A stretch of 64,000 nt of DNA, from positions 1,410,824,194 through 1,410,888,193 of the forward strand of contig OY856412.1 of the NCBI GenBank assembly GCA_963693085.1, given 5' to 3'. The notes below the pieces were generated by a model, which saw only the letters and a list, made by a program, of their open reading frames with translations, made no database searches and had not been told where the DNA came from. Shown here one piece after another: positions 1 through 12,049 of this stretch. How positions within the stretch are numbered: position 1 is the stretch's first letter; each line of letters begins with the position of its first letter. The position numbers and the translations under genes are program-made. The stretch comes from Alisma plantago-aquatica (Eukaryota > Streptophyta > Magnoliopsida > Alismatales > Alismataceae).

Positions 1-839
1 CAGTGGTAAAAATGGTTAAGAAAATTAACAGATGATGCTTTTTTTCTGCAAAATATATGAGTGCTCTCTTGGAAAGATAACGCATTATCATATCCTAGCA
101 GACTAGCGATCCGGTCAGGAAGGATGAATTAGAACTATGATACAACATGCAAACCACGGTGTTCCAATCAATGTTCAAAATATCGATGAACTGGTCGAAA
201 TTTTGCCAATTTTTTCATACCGATCGGACATCGAAATGCACCTTCGAAACGCACTGGTCATCGAAATATTCTTCTTCTTTTGAATGCACTATGTACTACC
301 TAGAACATCTTTTTTTATACAATTTTATGTCTTTAAGTTTATATATTGTGCTTACAAACTATAAGGAATTGATTCGTTGATTTCATCATTGAAAATTGAT
401 ATCAAAATTCCCCATCGGAATTCCCATGAAAACAGTTTAGGGTCCTCCACTCAAAAATGAGGAGAACCCCACCCCCCACATATCCTAAATGAAATATTAT
501 TGCATATTTGAGTAATTTACACTAGTAGATCATTTTGGTAAAATTTCATTAATTATTTCGTTAATTTTGCCGTCAAAATGTCAGGAATACATGTATTGAA
601 ATTTCGAATTCAGTTTTTGTGTCAGCATCGAAATTGGACATTTTCTTCCTTGATTCCAATGCTTCAGAAGGAAACAGACAGCATGATTAGTTATAGTAAG
701 TAGTAATACATTAAAAGATGTGATTAAAAAGATTGATGGTGTTAATGTTGTAAAACTTTAATGTTATAGCATATCTTCTTTACCATAGGGCTGAAAATTA
801 CAAGATCTTCATGATACACTGTTTAGTCAAGCTTGTTTT
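1..839. other. AT-rich non-coding stretch, unassigned
   Basis: No convincing gene is visible. Around 150-260 and 590-650 the DNA is rich in cgaaat/gaaatt motifs that recur loosely at 8440-8510 and 15830-15900, so this is probably part of an old dispersed repeat. The short open frame at 147-380 has no recognisable domain and is taken as chance. If SWC2 continues to lower coordinates, this is intronic. Confidence 0.4.
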
Positions 840-1075
840 CCTAAGCACTTATTTGCAAACCAGGCACGTCAAACAAGAAAATGTCTTGATGTCGTAAGAG
901 AAAAGTTCCGGATTGAAGGAATAAATAACCAAAATCACTAAGGTTATGTATTGTTATCGTACTGTGGACTAAGATTACAAGTAAATTGCTAGGATTTTAA
1001 TACACACATCTACCAAAACTTAATACTTCCCCTCAAGATGGAGTATATATGTGATAGGCACCAGGCTGGTTAAAT
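840..1075 (-). mobile_element. Ty1-copia 3' end remnant (LTR end plus polypurine tract)
   Basis: The minus strand reads toward an LTR: a polypurine-type tract (plus-strand cttcccctcaagatggagt, about 1027-1045) abuts AT-rich LTR-like sequence ending near 1026. Beyond it the sequence resembles the usual copia 3' tail before the LTR. The same layout, ctccccctcaag next to an LTR end, is seen at 7408, 8784 and 17124. No partner LTR or coding sequence was found, so it is a truncated relic. Confidence 0.4.
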
Positions 1076-3590
1076 AACTGATTCATCGACATACAAGCCA
1101 ATGATTCGGTCAAGAGATCTGCAAGTTTGTCTTAGGATTAATTTATATATAAGAGCTTTATCAATACGCAATAGCTTGTTAGAAACAACTGCTATTGATC
1201 CCGTCAGGAAACAATCTTATCAGTAATACGAATGATCCTATTGTCACATAATAATCTAATAGGATCATATTCCGTAAACTTAAGCTCAGTGACAGTGATG
1301 TGCCAACATGAGTAAGGATTGTCAATTGACGTTGACGTTGACGTCCTTCTAAACTTTGTTTCTTACTCCAAGATGTCAAATTGCTACCATGAATATGCAA
1401 TTCCATGCAGTTGAAAATCAATCTATAACGTATCCTATCCAGCCAGTATTTGCAATTTCCTGACGGCATGTTTGGTTGCCTTAGTGGTGGAAAGTGAAAC
1501 TAAATCTAGCAGTTTTAGATTTCCATTTCACGTGAAGGATGGAAAATCTATTATTCAATTCAGTTAAGCATCCTATATATGCAGGTTACAAAAGACCGCC
1601 CACCCCCTAGGAATTATAGCCGGTCCTCAACAAATGTAAGCCCCAATAATGCTGTTCGTTAATAATGTTTTGGCAGAAGCTCATAGCTGGCTTTAGGGGC
1701 ATAACAGAACTGAACTTAATCTTTTGCCTCTTGTGGCTACACCAATACACTCAATCACCTCCATCTTTCCCTTAATAAAATGCTTTTAGTTTGTATTTTC
1801 CATTTCCTACAGACAGACAAATGCAGAAAAGCACTTATGATGATCATTTCCCTCCTAATCTTATCCTTTCCAATCCTTTTATCTTGCCATCAGTTTTCTT
1901 TTCCAGTAAACCAAACATGGCCCAAATTCAAACGCCCATGATTCTCAGGATGCCATATCTAGATGCTCGCTTCAAATACCACATGACGCAAGTCATAGCA
2001 AAGAGACTCCATGAACTGGCTAACAGCATTGACAACAAGAAAAATACTGAAATTGAGTATTAGCCATGCAGTTTAGCATCCCAAAATCTTCTACACTGAC
2101 TGAGACTTGGAAACAACACATCACAATATTCAATTTAGCAGTTGGATCCATGGCATCATCAACTAGCTATGCCCCTAAAAGATGTATCTCATCTAATGAC
2201 CAGGGAGAGTTTTCTGTAAGAGAGAATAATTCTTGAGACTATCTTGCCGCTTGCTCACAATATACTTAGATCCAACAAGATCTTTAGTATACACAAGGTT
2301 AGAAAGCAACTAGGAGGAAGTTAGGTATTTTCAGCAATGAAACCTTAGTCATATATGTAGAAGAGGAACACAATTATATACTAGTTGTGCCAAACACTGA
2401 TGGGCCAGCACACATTCGGTCCCTTATACTAAACGTGTGTAGCACTAAAAGTTGTCATATCTGGCGAAATGACAATATTGTCGACATCGATGGTCGACAA
2501 AGTTGAATCTGTGTAAACTTCTTTTTCAGAAACTTGTGCAAAATTTCAGACAACTCCAACCATGTCGACCCAAATGTCCATGATGTTGACCCAACCAATA
2601 GAAATAGCTAAAATGCCAGCTTCCCTTTATCGGCATTGCTGCTATTGTATGTGGAATAAGTTTATATTATGAAGGAAAAACTGCTTGGACCTTATCATAA
2701 CTCATAGGTATTTTTATTGGGGGGAGGGGGGTTCAAGCCAAAAACCACTGCATGCCCCCATGTTTACAAGATTTGATGTAGATCAATATCATGCAACAGC
2801 ATTTCACCTCCCATATTGCACCCTCATTACCCCCATGTCAAAATTTTCTTATCTACTGATCTTTTTAGGAGTCTAACACCATGGTATCAGTCATACATAC
2901 TTGAGAGAATATTTACCGCTTCGCTTAATTGGTATGTTTTTAAGGTACTTTTTAATTGTTGTGTTATATTGCAGGTATGTAACTTGTAAATTTCAATTGA
3001 CTTTATATCTCTATGTTCTATGATACTTCTACCGATCAAACTTTGATCCTATGGTTAAGCATGTGTTCCAGACATTTATTATCAAAGAAGAGACATGTAG
3101 ATTCTATTTTTTTGAGTTTAAATCAATTCTTTTACAATCTCAATATTTTTCGTGTATCCATCTCGAAGTTGCATCGAAGTTTTATCCGGAAACTATCTCA
3201 AAGTTTCCAAAAACTTCCACTTCCACACCTATTGAAGACGACATGAATTCAACATCCTATGCATAATATGAAATTAACAATTAACACATTAACTAATTAA
3301 CTCTCAAGTCTCAACACTACTACTCAAAATAGAGATGATGAGAATCTAATGTCGAGCTTGCTTAGACAAGATGTATACAAGACATACAAAAGCAAATATA
3401 AAAGAAAAAAATTGTGAAATGGATAATAGTGAAAGAGACCTCTTTTCAGTTCAATGTGAAGAGATTATTTCCTTTAACCATACAGTGAGGTAATTGTTTA
3501 GCTCATGCTTGTTTTTATTTAATTTTTTGGTCAAATTAGACTTATGTTGAACCATGTAGATGCCCTACAAGTCACCATACATGAATGCCT
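1076..3590. other. Unassigned AT-rich sequence
   Basis: No gene, RNA or intact element can be supported. A G-rich run lies at about 2716-2731, and a small palindrome around ttgtcgac...gtcgacaa lies at about 2478-2500. The open frames here (for example 1791-2063 plus and 1179-1469 minus) show no motif I recognise and have no splice-supported extension. Confidence 0.35.
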
Positions 3591-3599
3591 ATCATCGTC

Positions 3600-3910
3600 T
3601 AGACTGTGTCAAGGGCCTTTGTGAGGCAAAGGTTCAATGAAGTATCACGAAAGAAGTAAACTTAGCTCGGAGATCCTTCGGCGTTGTCACTATAAAGACC
3701 CTAAACTGTCACCATGTTGTTACTTTCAGCAAGTAAATCACATCTACAGGTAGATGTTTTACTAATTACCATAATGAATGCATATTGTTACCTAGCTTCA
3801 GCCAAGGGGTCTCTGTGAGATGTCCAAAGTTTCAATGTAGTATTAGAAAGACGTAAACTCAAACAGTGAGATATCCTTCGACGTAGTCACTATAAAGACC
3901 CTGGAGATTT
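3600..3910. repeat. Degenerate tandem duplication (about 195-bp period)
   Basis: Segments 3600-3705 and about 3795-3905 align loosely. Both run from a 'cttcagcc/gtcaagg' region through 'aaagttcaatg-agta' to 'ccttcggcgt/cgacgt-gtcactataaagaccct'. They are clearly related but diverged, so the duplication is old. No coding role is evident. Confidence 0.5.
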
Positions 3911-4433
3911 GGGATACCTCTAACCCACCATGGCATATGATTCCTAGAATGAGGGATATCAAGGAGTAATTTGAGGATTGGGCCATCATCGGCCATCTGA
4001 TCCTGTGGGATCTCAATGAGGAGGCAAGGGCTATAGGCAGATGGGTCCCATGAAGTGTGATCATCCTAAATGATCGGTTGAATCTCCCTGAGCACACTTG
4101 AGGGCCGATCTTGCTGGACAAGAGAGATATTGCATACTTTAGAAAAAGATGGGATGCTTCTTAGTCTTTTTTGGAGTACACCTCTGAATGGGCAAGGCTT
4201 TTTGCTTTTCTTGATCATACGTGTACATGATTGCAGTGATATAGTAGTTGTTGTTGCTTTTTGGGGCTGCCTCTTCACCGGGGATGTGGATCCACAGGTG
4301 ATAAGCGGAGCTGTACTTGTTTGTTTGACTTTGCCTATGTGAGGAGGGTGGGATGAGATGAAACACATCCTGCCATAATAAAAAATAACCCTGGACAGCC
4401 AACTTGTATTTTTATTTCAGCAAGTAAATCACA
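3724..4433. repeat. 19-bp direct repeats flanking about 670 bp
   Basis: The 19-mer tttcagcaagtaaatcaca occurs at 3724-3742 and again at 4415-4433. An identical direct repeat of this length bounding a block could be the target duplication of a retroposed insertion or the scar of a local duplication. I see no terminal inverted repeats, poly-A or LTR at the block edges, and the block (3743-4414) has no recognisable gene. Confidence 0.4.
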
Positions 4434-4576
4434 AATCATTGCTAGCAAGTAGCAACTCATTGTTTTTTGTTGATGAAATATAAAGTTACTTGAAATGGTC
4501 CACAAAGTGTGTACTTTGAAATGAAATTCAGAGACTACAAGACTTAGAACCCATGCAATAGCGTGTTCCAAGAGTA

Positions 4577-4584
4577 CAAGCTAC
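4577..4584. repeat. 8-bp target site duplication, left of hAT at 4585
   Basis: CAAGCTAC directly precedes the terminal CATAGTCACAA; the same eight bases follow the opposite end at 5548-5555. An exact 8-bp duplication is the mark of hAT-superfamily insertion. Confidence 0.9.
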
Positions 4585-4741
4585 CATAGTCACAAATTCG
4601 GTATTCGGGATACGTACGGTGGAGCTGAAAATTTTGGAATTCGGGAATTATGCGGGAAATTCGGATAAAAAGGTAAAAGTACGGTCAAATTCGGTCAAAG
4701 TACGGTCAATTATTCGGGAAAAAGTCGGCAAAAAGTCGGCA

Positions 4742-4775
<34 letters not shown>

Positions 4776-4789
4776 GTATATATGTATAG

Positions 4790-4827
<38 letters not shown>

Positions 4828-5041
4828 ATATGTATAGATATATACATATATACATATATATGTATATATATACATGTATACATATATATGTATATATATA
4901 TACATGTATACATATACATATATATACGCATGTATATATATACATGCATATATATACACATATATATACATGTATATATGTATACATGTATATATGTATA
5001 CATGTATATATGTATACATATATATATATATATATACACAC

Positions 5042-5091
<50 letters not shown>

Positions 5092-5239
5092 GTATACATA
5101 TATATTACATATATACATATATAGATATACATATATATACATATATATATAGATATGTATATATATATATATATATATGTATGTATATATGTATATATAT
5201 GTGTATGTATATATATATATGTATGTATGTATATACTTT

Positions 5240-5278
<39 letters not shown>

Positions 5279-5547
5279 TATGTATATACTTTGGACATAT
5301 ATATATATATATACACATATGTATATACTTTGCACATATATATATACCACCGTACAGTAGCGAATAAAACGGGAAAAAAACGTTTAAAACGCGAATAAAA
5401 CGGAAGTCGTGTTTAAAACGCGAATAAAACGCGAATAACGTGTATAATACGGCAGGACAGTATTAAACGACCGTCACATACGGCAGCTGAATTATACGCG
5501 TTTAAAACGCAAATTTTTGGAAAAAAACGCCGATTATTGTGACTATG
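4585..5547 (+). mobile_element. Non-autonomous hAT element, CATAGTCAC family, copy 1
   Basis: The terminal inverted repeats are CATAGTCACAA at the left and TTGTGACTATG at the right, flanked by a perfect 8-bp duplication CAAGCTAC (4577-4584 and 5548-5555). Subterminal DNA is rich in short motifs: attcggg/tacggtc on the left and gtttaaaacgcgaataaaacg-type repeats on the right, as is usual for transposase-binding regions of hATs. The 963-bp interior holds no transposase, only a long TA/TG microsatellite, so the element depends on a transposase elsewhere. Related copies lie at 8573, 36336 and 41387. Confidence 0.9.
4741..5345. repeat. (TA)n/(TGTA)n/(CA)n compound microsatellite
   Basis: About 600 bp of almost pure alternating TA with TGTA, CATA and ACACAC blocks. 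All long open frames here on both strands translate to Tyr-Ile/His/Val/Cys runs and are artefacts of the repeat. It sits just inside the left subterminal region of the hAT element, the position at which the other copies also carry a microsatellite. Confidence 0.95.
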
Positions 5548-5555
5548 CAAGCTAC

Positions 5556-5920
5556 TAACATAACACTCCATGGTAGAGATGCGGCCTCTATCAAACTAAT
5601 ATAACTGATTGCTACAAACTGGACACTTTCTCTAGAAGAACCAATGTTTAACTTGTACACTGAATATAAACCAAGACGCCTAAGAATCTGTAGAGGAATC
5701 TGGGGATACCTTTAGGCATCAACACCATGAAATGGTAGTAGAGACCCGACCACCGAATTTCTCCTAGTTTTTCACTTTAAATTCAAAATTATTTAAGAAC
5801 CATGCAAGAAACATGTTGCAGCATATTATTACATTGAAAATAGACTTGAGAGCATACAGACTCAAAGGTAGTAGTTCGTAATAAGTCACAATATCGACCA
5901 AGGTTTGTCTAGGTGGCTAG
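5556..5920. other. Unassigned sequence between repeats
   Basis: Single-copy-looking AT-rich DNA following the hAT target duplication. No gene or element ends are seen. Confidence 0.4.
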
Positions 5921-6450
5921 GCAGTGCCGTTCATAGCAAGGGCACCTAGGCCTAGCAGCTAGGCGGCCTATGCATTTTATAAACAAATTACATGAATTTG
6001 TATATAGATCTAGGTAAGTCAGTATGTGTTTCAATGAGTCCATCTATAGTGGTTGTTCTCTCAGCTTAATCAAACCTAAGTACACCAAACCACACCTCAC
6101 ATGACCTGTTTTGGACCTAACTTGACTACATTAGACCTAAAAGTTGTGCTAAGTTATTTCTAAATCAGACCAGATTAGAACTAGCTTCTGTACTTTGCCC
6201 TAATCTGACCTAAATTGAGCAAAAACAAATCTATTTATTTCAGATTAGGACAATATGGAGAAAATAAAAGATCAAATTTGACTCAAACAGGCCTAACTTG
6301 AACTAAATCAGGCCTCAGTTGACCTAATTTAGTCCTAAAATGGCCTACTTTGATCTAATTCAGACCTAAAATAGGTTATTTGACCCTTAAAGTAACTAAA
6401 ATAGGGCCTGAAAGCCCTAGGCGCCAGAGTTGGGACCCCCGTTCGGTGCA
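5921..6450. repeat. Degenerate GACCTAA-rich repeat with CTAGGC-rich edges
   Basis: Edges are built of ctaggtggctaggc / ccctaggcgcc motifs. The interior is many loose copies of a motif around TTAGACCTAAATTGAGCC, spaced irregularly by 15-40 bp. The same architecture recurs in the opposite orientation inside the hAT element at 41741-42584 (TAGGTCTGATTTGGCC). This is probably a MITE-like family; I could not define terminal repeats or a target duplication. Confidence 0.55.
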
Positions 6451-7257
6451 TAGAGTGTTTGTACAACTCAGGTTTCGATACAATAAAACCTTTACAATGC
6501 CATCCACAAAAGTGACATCGAGAAAAGTTTTAACATGACACAACCAGCTATGTGTAGATTATATGTCATGCTACAGGAGGCACATGTAGCATGTATGCAA
6601 TTTCTCATCATGGCAATTTGTGATCGAGGAAGACAAATGGGAGCGCACTTGAGGACATGTATGCAATTAGAGTGCATTGTTGTTCATGGAAACAACTAGT
6701 TCTTCAGAGCTAGTTGAGCAGCAAGGTATCGAAGAACTTATCATAGTCCTCTATATGAAATATCTCTGCACCATCCGAGAATGGGGTTGTCTGGCGCTTT
6801 TGCATTAGCAATATGCATTTGATAGACCATTAACATATGTCGTGCATCATGACTGTCCTTGGAATGCCACAATAAGCATATATTTTCATGTCTCCCTTCT
6901 GCCACTTCTTTCAACACAAGTGATGGATTCCGTCACAGTATCGTATAGCTACGGGACCCATATAGCTAAACTCCTTGTACATGCTTTTAGCATGATGAGC
7001 TTAAGCCTAAACAAGAAATCAAAGCTTAGCGCCTCCAAGCTTGTATCCTAATTGCCCAAAACTCAGATGTAGGACAAGCTCAGAATTTTCAAAAACTCAT
7101 GATGATTCCATTCCCATTGTCTCTCTGATCTTTTAATATTGTAAGTAGATAATTTACTTATTGTTGCTCTACTTACTGGTGGTCCCATATTGCTTGTATA
7201 CCTCTTTCTTGGTTTTTTCCATCTATACAAGGAGAGCCACATTGTACTTTCTATCCG
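6451..7257. other. Unassigned sequence
   Basis: Short open frames on both strands (6492-6677 minus, 6842-7051 plus, 7063-7374 minus) show no motif or splice context. I see nothing supportable in this stretch. Confidence 0.35.
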
Positions 7258-8016
7258 TGATAGGGTTAATGCAAAGCCATAACCCGCGGATTGTCCTTTA
7301 TTATATAGAGGAGAAAAAAAAGGAACAATTACATAAGAAACCCAAGGTAAAAAGAAATAACAAAATAACAACATATAAGAAATAGAATAAGACTCTATAT
7401 TACAACACTCCCCCTCAAGTTGGGAGTATACACATCGTGCATGCCCAGCTTGGAACTGATGTAGCCAAATGTTGACGGTATAAGTGGCTTGGTGAAGATA
7501 ATTGCAACTTGTTCTCTGGTCCGAATATGAGTAGCTTCAATTTTCTTAGATAAGACCAAGTCACAAACAAAGTGACAGTCTACTTCAATATGCTATGTTG
7601 GTTCATGGAATACAAGATTACTTGCAATATGTGTAGTTGATTGGTTATCACACATAAGAGTGACTGTGGTCTTGATCAAGACTCCCATTTCAGTCAGGAT
7701 AGACATAACCCATTGAATTTCACAACAGGTATGTGCATAAGCACAATACTCAGCTTATGTACCAGACATGGCTACCACATTCTGTTTTTTACAGCTCCCA
7801 AGTCACTAAGTATGACCCCAGAAAAACATAGTAGCCTAAAGTTGAAGGTTTGTCGATAGTATCACTAGCCCAATCAGCATAAGTATATCCAATCAACTGC
7901 AAGGTAGAAGTTACCCCTTGTCCTGTGAAATAAGTTCTTTCATTAGAGGTCCTTTGAGATGTCATAAGATTTAAGTGACCACCATCCAATGACTCATTTT
8001 GGGAGCACTCATACAT
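7258..8016 (-). mobile_element. Ty1-copia 3' fragment: RNase H plus short 3' LTR
   Basis: On the minus strand a decayed RNase H region (about 7440-8016) is followed by a purine tract (plus-strand ctccccctcaag at 7408) and a probable LTR of about 150 bp, TGATAGGG to ...TTACAACA (7258-7407). Recognisable copia RNase H pieces include GYT-ADWA...STLGYYVFLG near 7800-7900, with an SAE region and frame breaks nearer the LTR. Upstream domains are missing here; the copia reverse transcriptase remnant at 13560-15790 on the same strand could be its other half, split by the insertions between. Confidence 0.7.
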
Positions 8017-8572
8017 TAGCTAACAACCCCTATAGCCATAGTTTAAAATGTCAAATTTGATGCCATTGCCTATGCCCTAGAAACAAAAATTTACCCAAGA
8101 AAATCGATACCTTCACACAATTTTCGCAAAAATAAAGAAATTAAGTCATAAAATCTTACCAGGATGATCTCAATACATAAATACACCTAATCATGCAATA
8201 ATATCATAGGTTGGTATGGGTGGGTGGCTCTGGCTCCTACATGTGGGAGTCAAAAGATACAAAGTTGTTCCGATGGGGATTTCGACTATGCAATAGACAT
8301 ATATATATTAATGCAATAACACGTTATATCTTATATTTTGCATTCAATTTTAATAAAAAGGGATCAGTCTCCCACATTTCTTAAGAATTTTTACATTTTT
8401 CCAAAAAAAAATATTGAAATTACATATCAGAAATTTTGGCGATTGGGATATCGATTTCGATGTTTGGTAGCCATCAAAACTGAAATTTCAATCAAAGTTT
8501 TGCAATTTTGAGCGCAATGTTAATCCATGCCTACATTATAAGATATATTAGGATGAGTAACCGTCAAAAATT
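8017..8572. other. Unassigned AT-rich sequence
   Basis: No gene. Contains gaaattt/cgatttcgat-type motifs also seen near 590-650 and 15830-15900, so probably an old dispersed repeat. It is bounded on the right by the terminal CATAGTCACAA of a hAT element. Confidence 0.4.
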
Positions 8573-8636
8573 CATAGTCACAATATACTCCGATTTTTTG
8601 AAAAAACCATGTTTAAAACGTGAATTTTTCCCTAGA

Positions 8637-8641
8637 CGTAT
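8637..8641. repeat. 5-bp target site duplication CGTAT, left of copia
   Basis: CGTAT precedes the LTR start TG at 8642 and recurs at 13099-13103 after the other LTR. A 5-bp duplication is typical of Ty1-copia integration and fixes both element boundaries. Confidence 0.9.
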
Positions 8642-8783
8642 TGTGAATGCAAAGCAAGATGGAAGAATCCCTCAACAATTCTCACGGTTGGGGTGATTCT
8701 ATATTTACATACAAGACTCATTACACATAGGTTCCTGACTTTTATCACACTTACACGTAGGTCCATGTACACACATATTAACA
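8642..8783 (-). repeat. 3' LTR of copia (142 bp)
   Basis: Shares a long aligned core with 12943-13098 (cctcaac...ctatatttacatac, then ...cttttatcacactta). Ends TG...CA. Followed on the plus strand by ctccccctcaagctgga (8784-8800), the polypurine tract read from the minus strand. Confidence 0.88.
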
Positions 8784-8827
8784 CTCCCCCTCAAGCTGGA
8801 GTATATATATCATATGTACCCAGCTTG

Positions 8828-9270
8828 TTACGTAAGTATTGAACCCGACAACCATTTACGTAAGTATTGAACCACTGGTCTTCTGATCAGACTGGTGACA
8901 ATTGAATCGAATTTTGTTGAATTTTTCTCGCATAAAATGACAATCGACTTCAATATGTTTGGTTCTCTCATGAAAGACAGGATTTTGGCAATGTGGACAG
9001 CAGCTTGCTTGTCACACTTCAAGTCAATGGGAGTTTTCTGAATAAAGCCAAGTTCCTCTAGCAAGTGACGAACCCACATCAACTCACATGTTGCTAGGGC
9101 CATAGCTCTATACTCTGATTATGCACTAGATCTTGCAACTACAGTCTGCTTTTTGCTTTTCCATGATACCAAGTTTCCTCCTACAAATACGCAATAGCCA
9201 GAAATAGACCTTCTGTCAGTACTAGATCCAGCCGAATCAGCATCTGACAAACCCTGAACCTGTAGATCTC
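8828..9270 (-). pseudogene. Copia RNase H, decayed
   Basis: The minus-strand frame contains ALATCELMWVRHLLEELGF followed by ...[12 protein letters not shown] and an REPNI-type stretch, which match the C-terminal third of copia RNase H (the usual order is ...ELMWL-LL-ELG...[18 protein letters not shown]). The CDN motif has become CDK, and the frame breaks near 8940 and 9100. This domain would remove RNA from the RNA-DNA hybrid during reverse transcription; here it is non-functional. Confidence 0.85.
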
Positions 9271-9277
9271 CATGATT

Positions 9278-10208
9278 TTAATATAGAAGCCATTTGCCAG
9301 GAGACTTCTTGAGAAACCTCAGAATGTGCATCACAGCCTCCATATGACCTGTGCATGGCTTATCCATGAACTGACTAACAACACTAGCAGCAAAGGCAAT
9401 GTCGGGCCGAGTGACAGTCAAATAAATTAACTTCCAAACAAATCGTCTAAATCTCCATGGATCGTCAAGTAACTCCCCTTGCTCCATGGACAATTTGACT
9501 TTAGGATCCATAGGAGTATCGACAGGTTTAGTACCCAACATCCCTGTCTCAGTGAGAAGATCTAAGACATATTTTCTCTGTGAGATAACTATCCCAAACT
9601 TGGACTTGGCAACTACAATCCCTAGAAATATTTGAGACTACCCAAGTCCTTTGTCCGAAATTGGCCATGTAAAAATGTCTTTAACTGTGTCATGCCATGC
9701 TTGTCATCACCAGTAATCACAATATCGTCAACATATACCACTAGAAAAATGCTCCCAGAACTCTGTCATCTGTAGAAGACTGAATGATCCATAGTACATC
9801 TCTGGAGACCAAACTCCGAAAGAGCACTACTGAATCTGCCAAACCAAGCACGAGGTGACTGTTTTAGACCGTAGAGGGACTTGTGAAGACGACATACTAG
9901 ATCTGACACCCCCGAGCAACATACCCAGGTGGTTGCTCCATATAAATCTCCTCGTCTAGATCACCATGAAGGAATGCATTTATTATACCAAGCTGGTATA
10001 GAGGCCAAGAGTGAACAGCAGCCACAGACAATAAAATGTGAATAGAAGTCATCTTTGCCACAAGAGAGGTCCCTAAGTGATCCTCACCATAGATCTGAGT
10101 GTAGCCCTTGGCGCGCCTTGAGTCGATCAACACAACCATTTGCACCCACTTTAACAGTGTAAACCCAATGACATCCAACAACAGACTTGCCATGTGGGTG
10201 TGAAACAA
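9278..10208 (-). pseudogene. Copia reverse transcriptase, decayed
   Basis: Minus-strand pieces in copia order: INAFLHGDLDEEIYMEQPPG (about 9915-9985), the catalytic YVDD at 9724-9735, and KPVDTPMDPKVKL...GKLIYLTVTRPDIAFA-type sequence at 9370-9541 (written WKLIYLTVTRPDIAFA here). The catalytic Asp pair is intact, but frame changes and stops separate the blocks. It makes cDNA in an active element; this copy cannot produce a continuous protein. Confidence 0.88.
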
Positions 10209-10469
10209 GAGACAGTGTTTTGTTCTTGTTTAGAGCTGACATCTCCTCATGCATAGCATGACGCCAACCTGGGTGATCAAGTGCAACTGAAACGGACAGA
10301 GGTATAGAAACAGATGGCATAGAAGAAATACAAGCATGATATGAAGGTGAGATGTGGCTATATGAAACAAAGTTAGAAATAGGATGTTGAATATTTTTAA
10401 GTGTGCATGATCTGACGCCTTTACTTAGGGCAATAGGAAGATTCTGTTGAAAAGGTGGAAAAATTGTCT

Positions 10470-11806
10470 CTACCTGACCTTCTGACACAGAAGCATTTGG
10501 AGGAGTTGAACTGGTATCGGATGTACCACCTGCATTGGTTCCAGAACCAGACTGCCCACTTGTACCTGTACGACGAGTGATGGTCTAGCTGGGTTGGGTG
10601 GCATTACACCACGAGGACCATCATCACTAGGGGACTCAATAATAGGAGACTCGACAATGATGGGAAGAGGCAAGAGTTCATCCATAACTACGGGTGTCAA
10701 TGAAAACTATCATCAAAGTAGGATGTGTCTTCAAAGAATGTGACATCTGCAGATACAAAGAAGCGATGTACGGTAGGACTGTAGCATTTGTACCCCTTTT
10801 GAACTCGAGAATAACCTAAGAAAACACATTTGACAGACTTTGGACTCAATGTATCCATACATGGATCAAGACAATGGACAAAACAAACGCATCCAAACAC
10901 TCTAGGTGGAACATTGTACAATGGCTTTATAGGATGAAAGATCTGAACAGGTATACGGTTTTGAAGAACGGATGATGGCATACAGTTGATGAGGTAGGTG
11001 GAAATAAGAACTGCATCCCCCAAGATTCTCTAGGAACATGCATATGAAGGAGAAGAGTGTGAGCAGTCTCAACAATATGACAGATTTTCCTCTCAGCCAC
11101 TCCATTTTGTTGGGGAGTATGTGGGCAAGATGATTGATGTATGATGCCATTTGTGGAGGTGAAATGGATGAAGTCACGACTGAAGTATTCTCTAGCATTG
11201 TCAGAACGAAGAGTAGAAATTTTCTTTTTAAACTGGGTTTCCATTTGTGCACAAAAAGACTTGAATATGGACAAAAGTTCAGGTCGCTCTTTCATCAAAT
11301 AAAGCCATGTAGCACGAGAATAATCATCGACAAAAATGACAAAATATCGAAATCCATGTTTAGATGTAACACGGCTTGGACCCCATACATCAGAATGTAC
11401 CAGCTCAAAAATAGACTTTGTTCTTTGACTCTCCCTAGACCTAGAGACGGACCTTCTATCTTTCCTAAATTGACATGATTCATTATAGCAAACTCTCCAT
11501 GTTGGACAAACCTGGAACCAAAACCTTGAGCTTTTCTACACACACATGACCAAGACGACTACGCACCACTAAAAGAGATACAGCGACACATGTTGTGGAA
11601 AGTTGCTGCAAGTAGTATACTCCAGCCAGTTCATATCCTTTGCCAATCTTCTTCCCCGTCTTCAAGTCCTGTATAAGACAAGTATCTAGTAAGAAAGTAA
11701 CAGAGGCATGAAGGGAACGAGTTAATTTGCTAATTGATAACAAATTAAAGGGGAAATGGGCAATGAACAACATAGATGGTAGGGATATATGTGGAGTTGG
11801 TAACAT
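10470..11806 (-). pseudogene. Copia integrase and flanking pol region, decayed
   Basis: The core integrase signal is at 10927-11298 on the minus strand: LRSDNAREY followed by CPHTPQQNGVAERK, the second Asp and the Glu region of copia integrases. Downstream, 10697-11023 has the usual post-catalytic segment (VFGCVCFVH, then KCVFLGYS...KGYKCY). 11483-11806 holds the GAG-pre-integrase neighbourhood. There are several frameshifts between pieces. Upstream, toward the 5' LTR, protease and gag motifs are not recognisable. Confidence 0.85.
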
Positions 11807-12049
11807 TGTTCACATTCCCTTAACAGAGGCAACAAAGTCGTCTGCAAGGGTGACACCAGGTAGGTTGGGCTTATGGATGTAGATGGTGAACATCTCTGGT
11901 ACCCCGATGTTGTGATCAATTGCACCAGAATCAAGGACTCAGTCTGAGTTGGACATAGATGCCTTGGATGCCTGTGAAATGCATGCTGACAAATCGAACC
12001 TTTGTGCAATGGAGACTGAAGTCGTTGCCAGCTTTGAAGCTCAAAGAAT

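Noticed and set aside
1791..2063. 90-codon frame as a gene
   Set aside because: No domain, no splice-supported continuation, and AT-rich surroundings; could not be supported.
4648..5398. Long open frames on both strands of up to 229 codons
   Set aside because: They are translations of the TA/TG/CA microsatellite (Tyr-Ile-His-Val-Cys runs), open in nearly every frame.
8573..8580. Clean 8-bp duplication for hAT copy 2
   Set aside because: The octamers caaaaatt and cgttacaa do not match; a shifted alignment gives only partial similarity, so not claimed.
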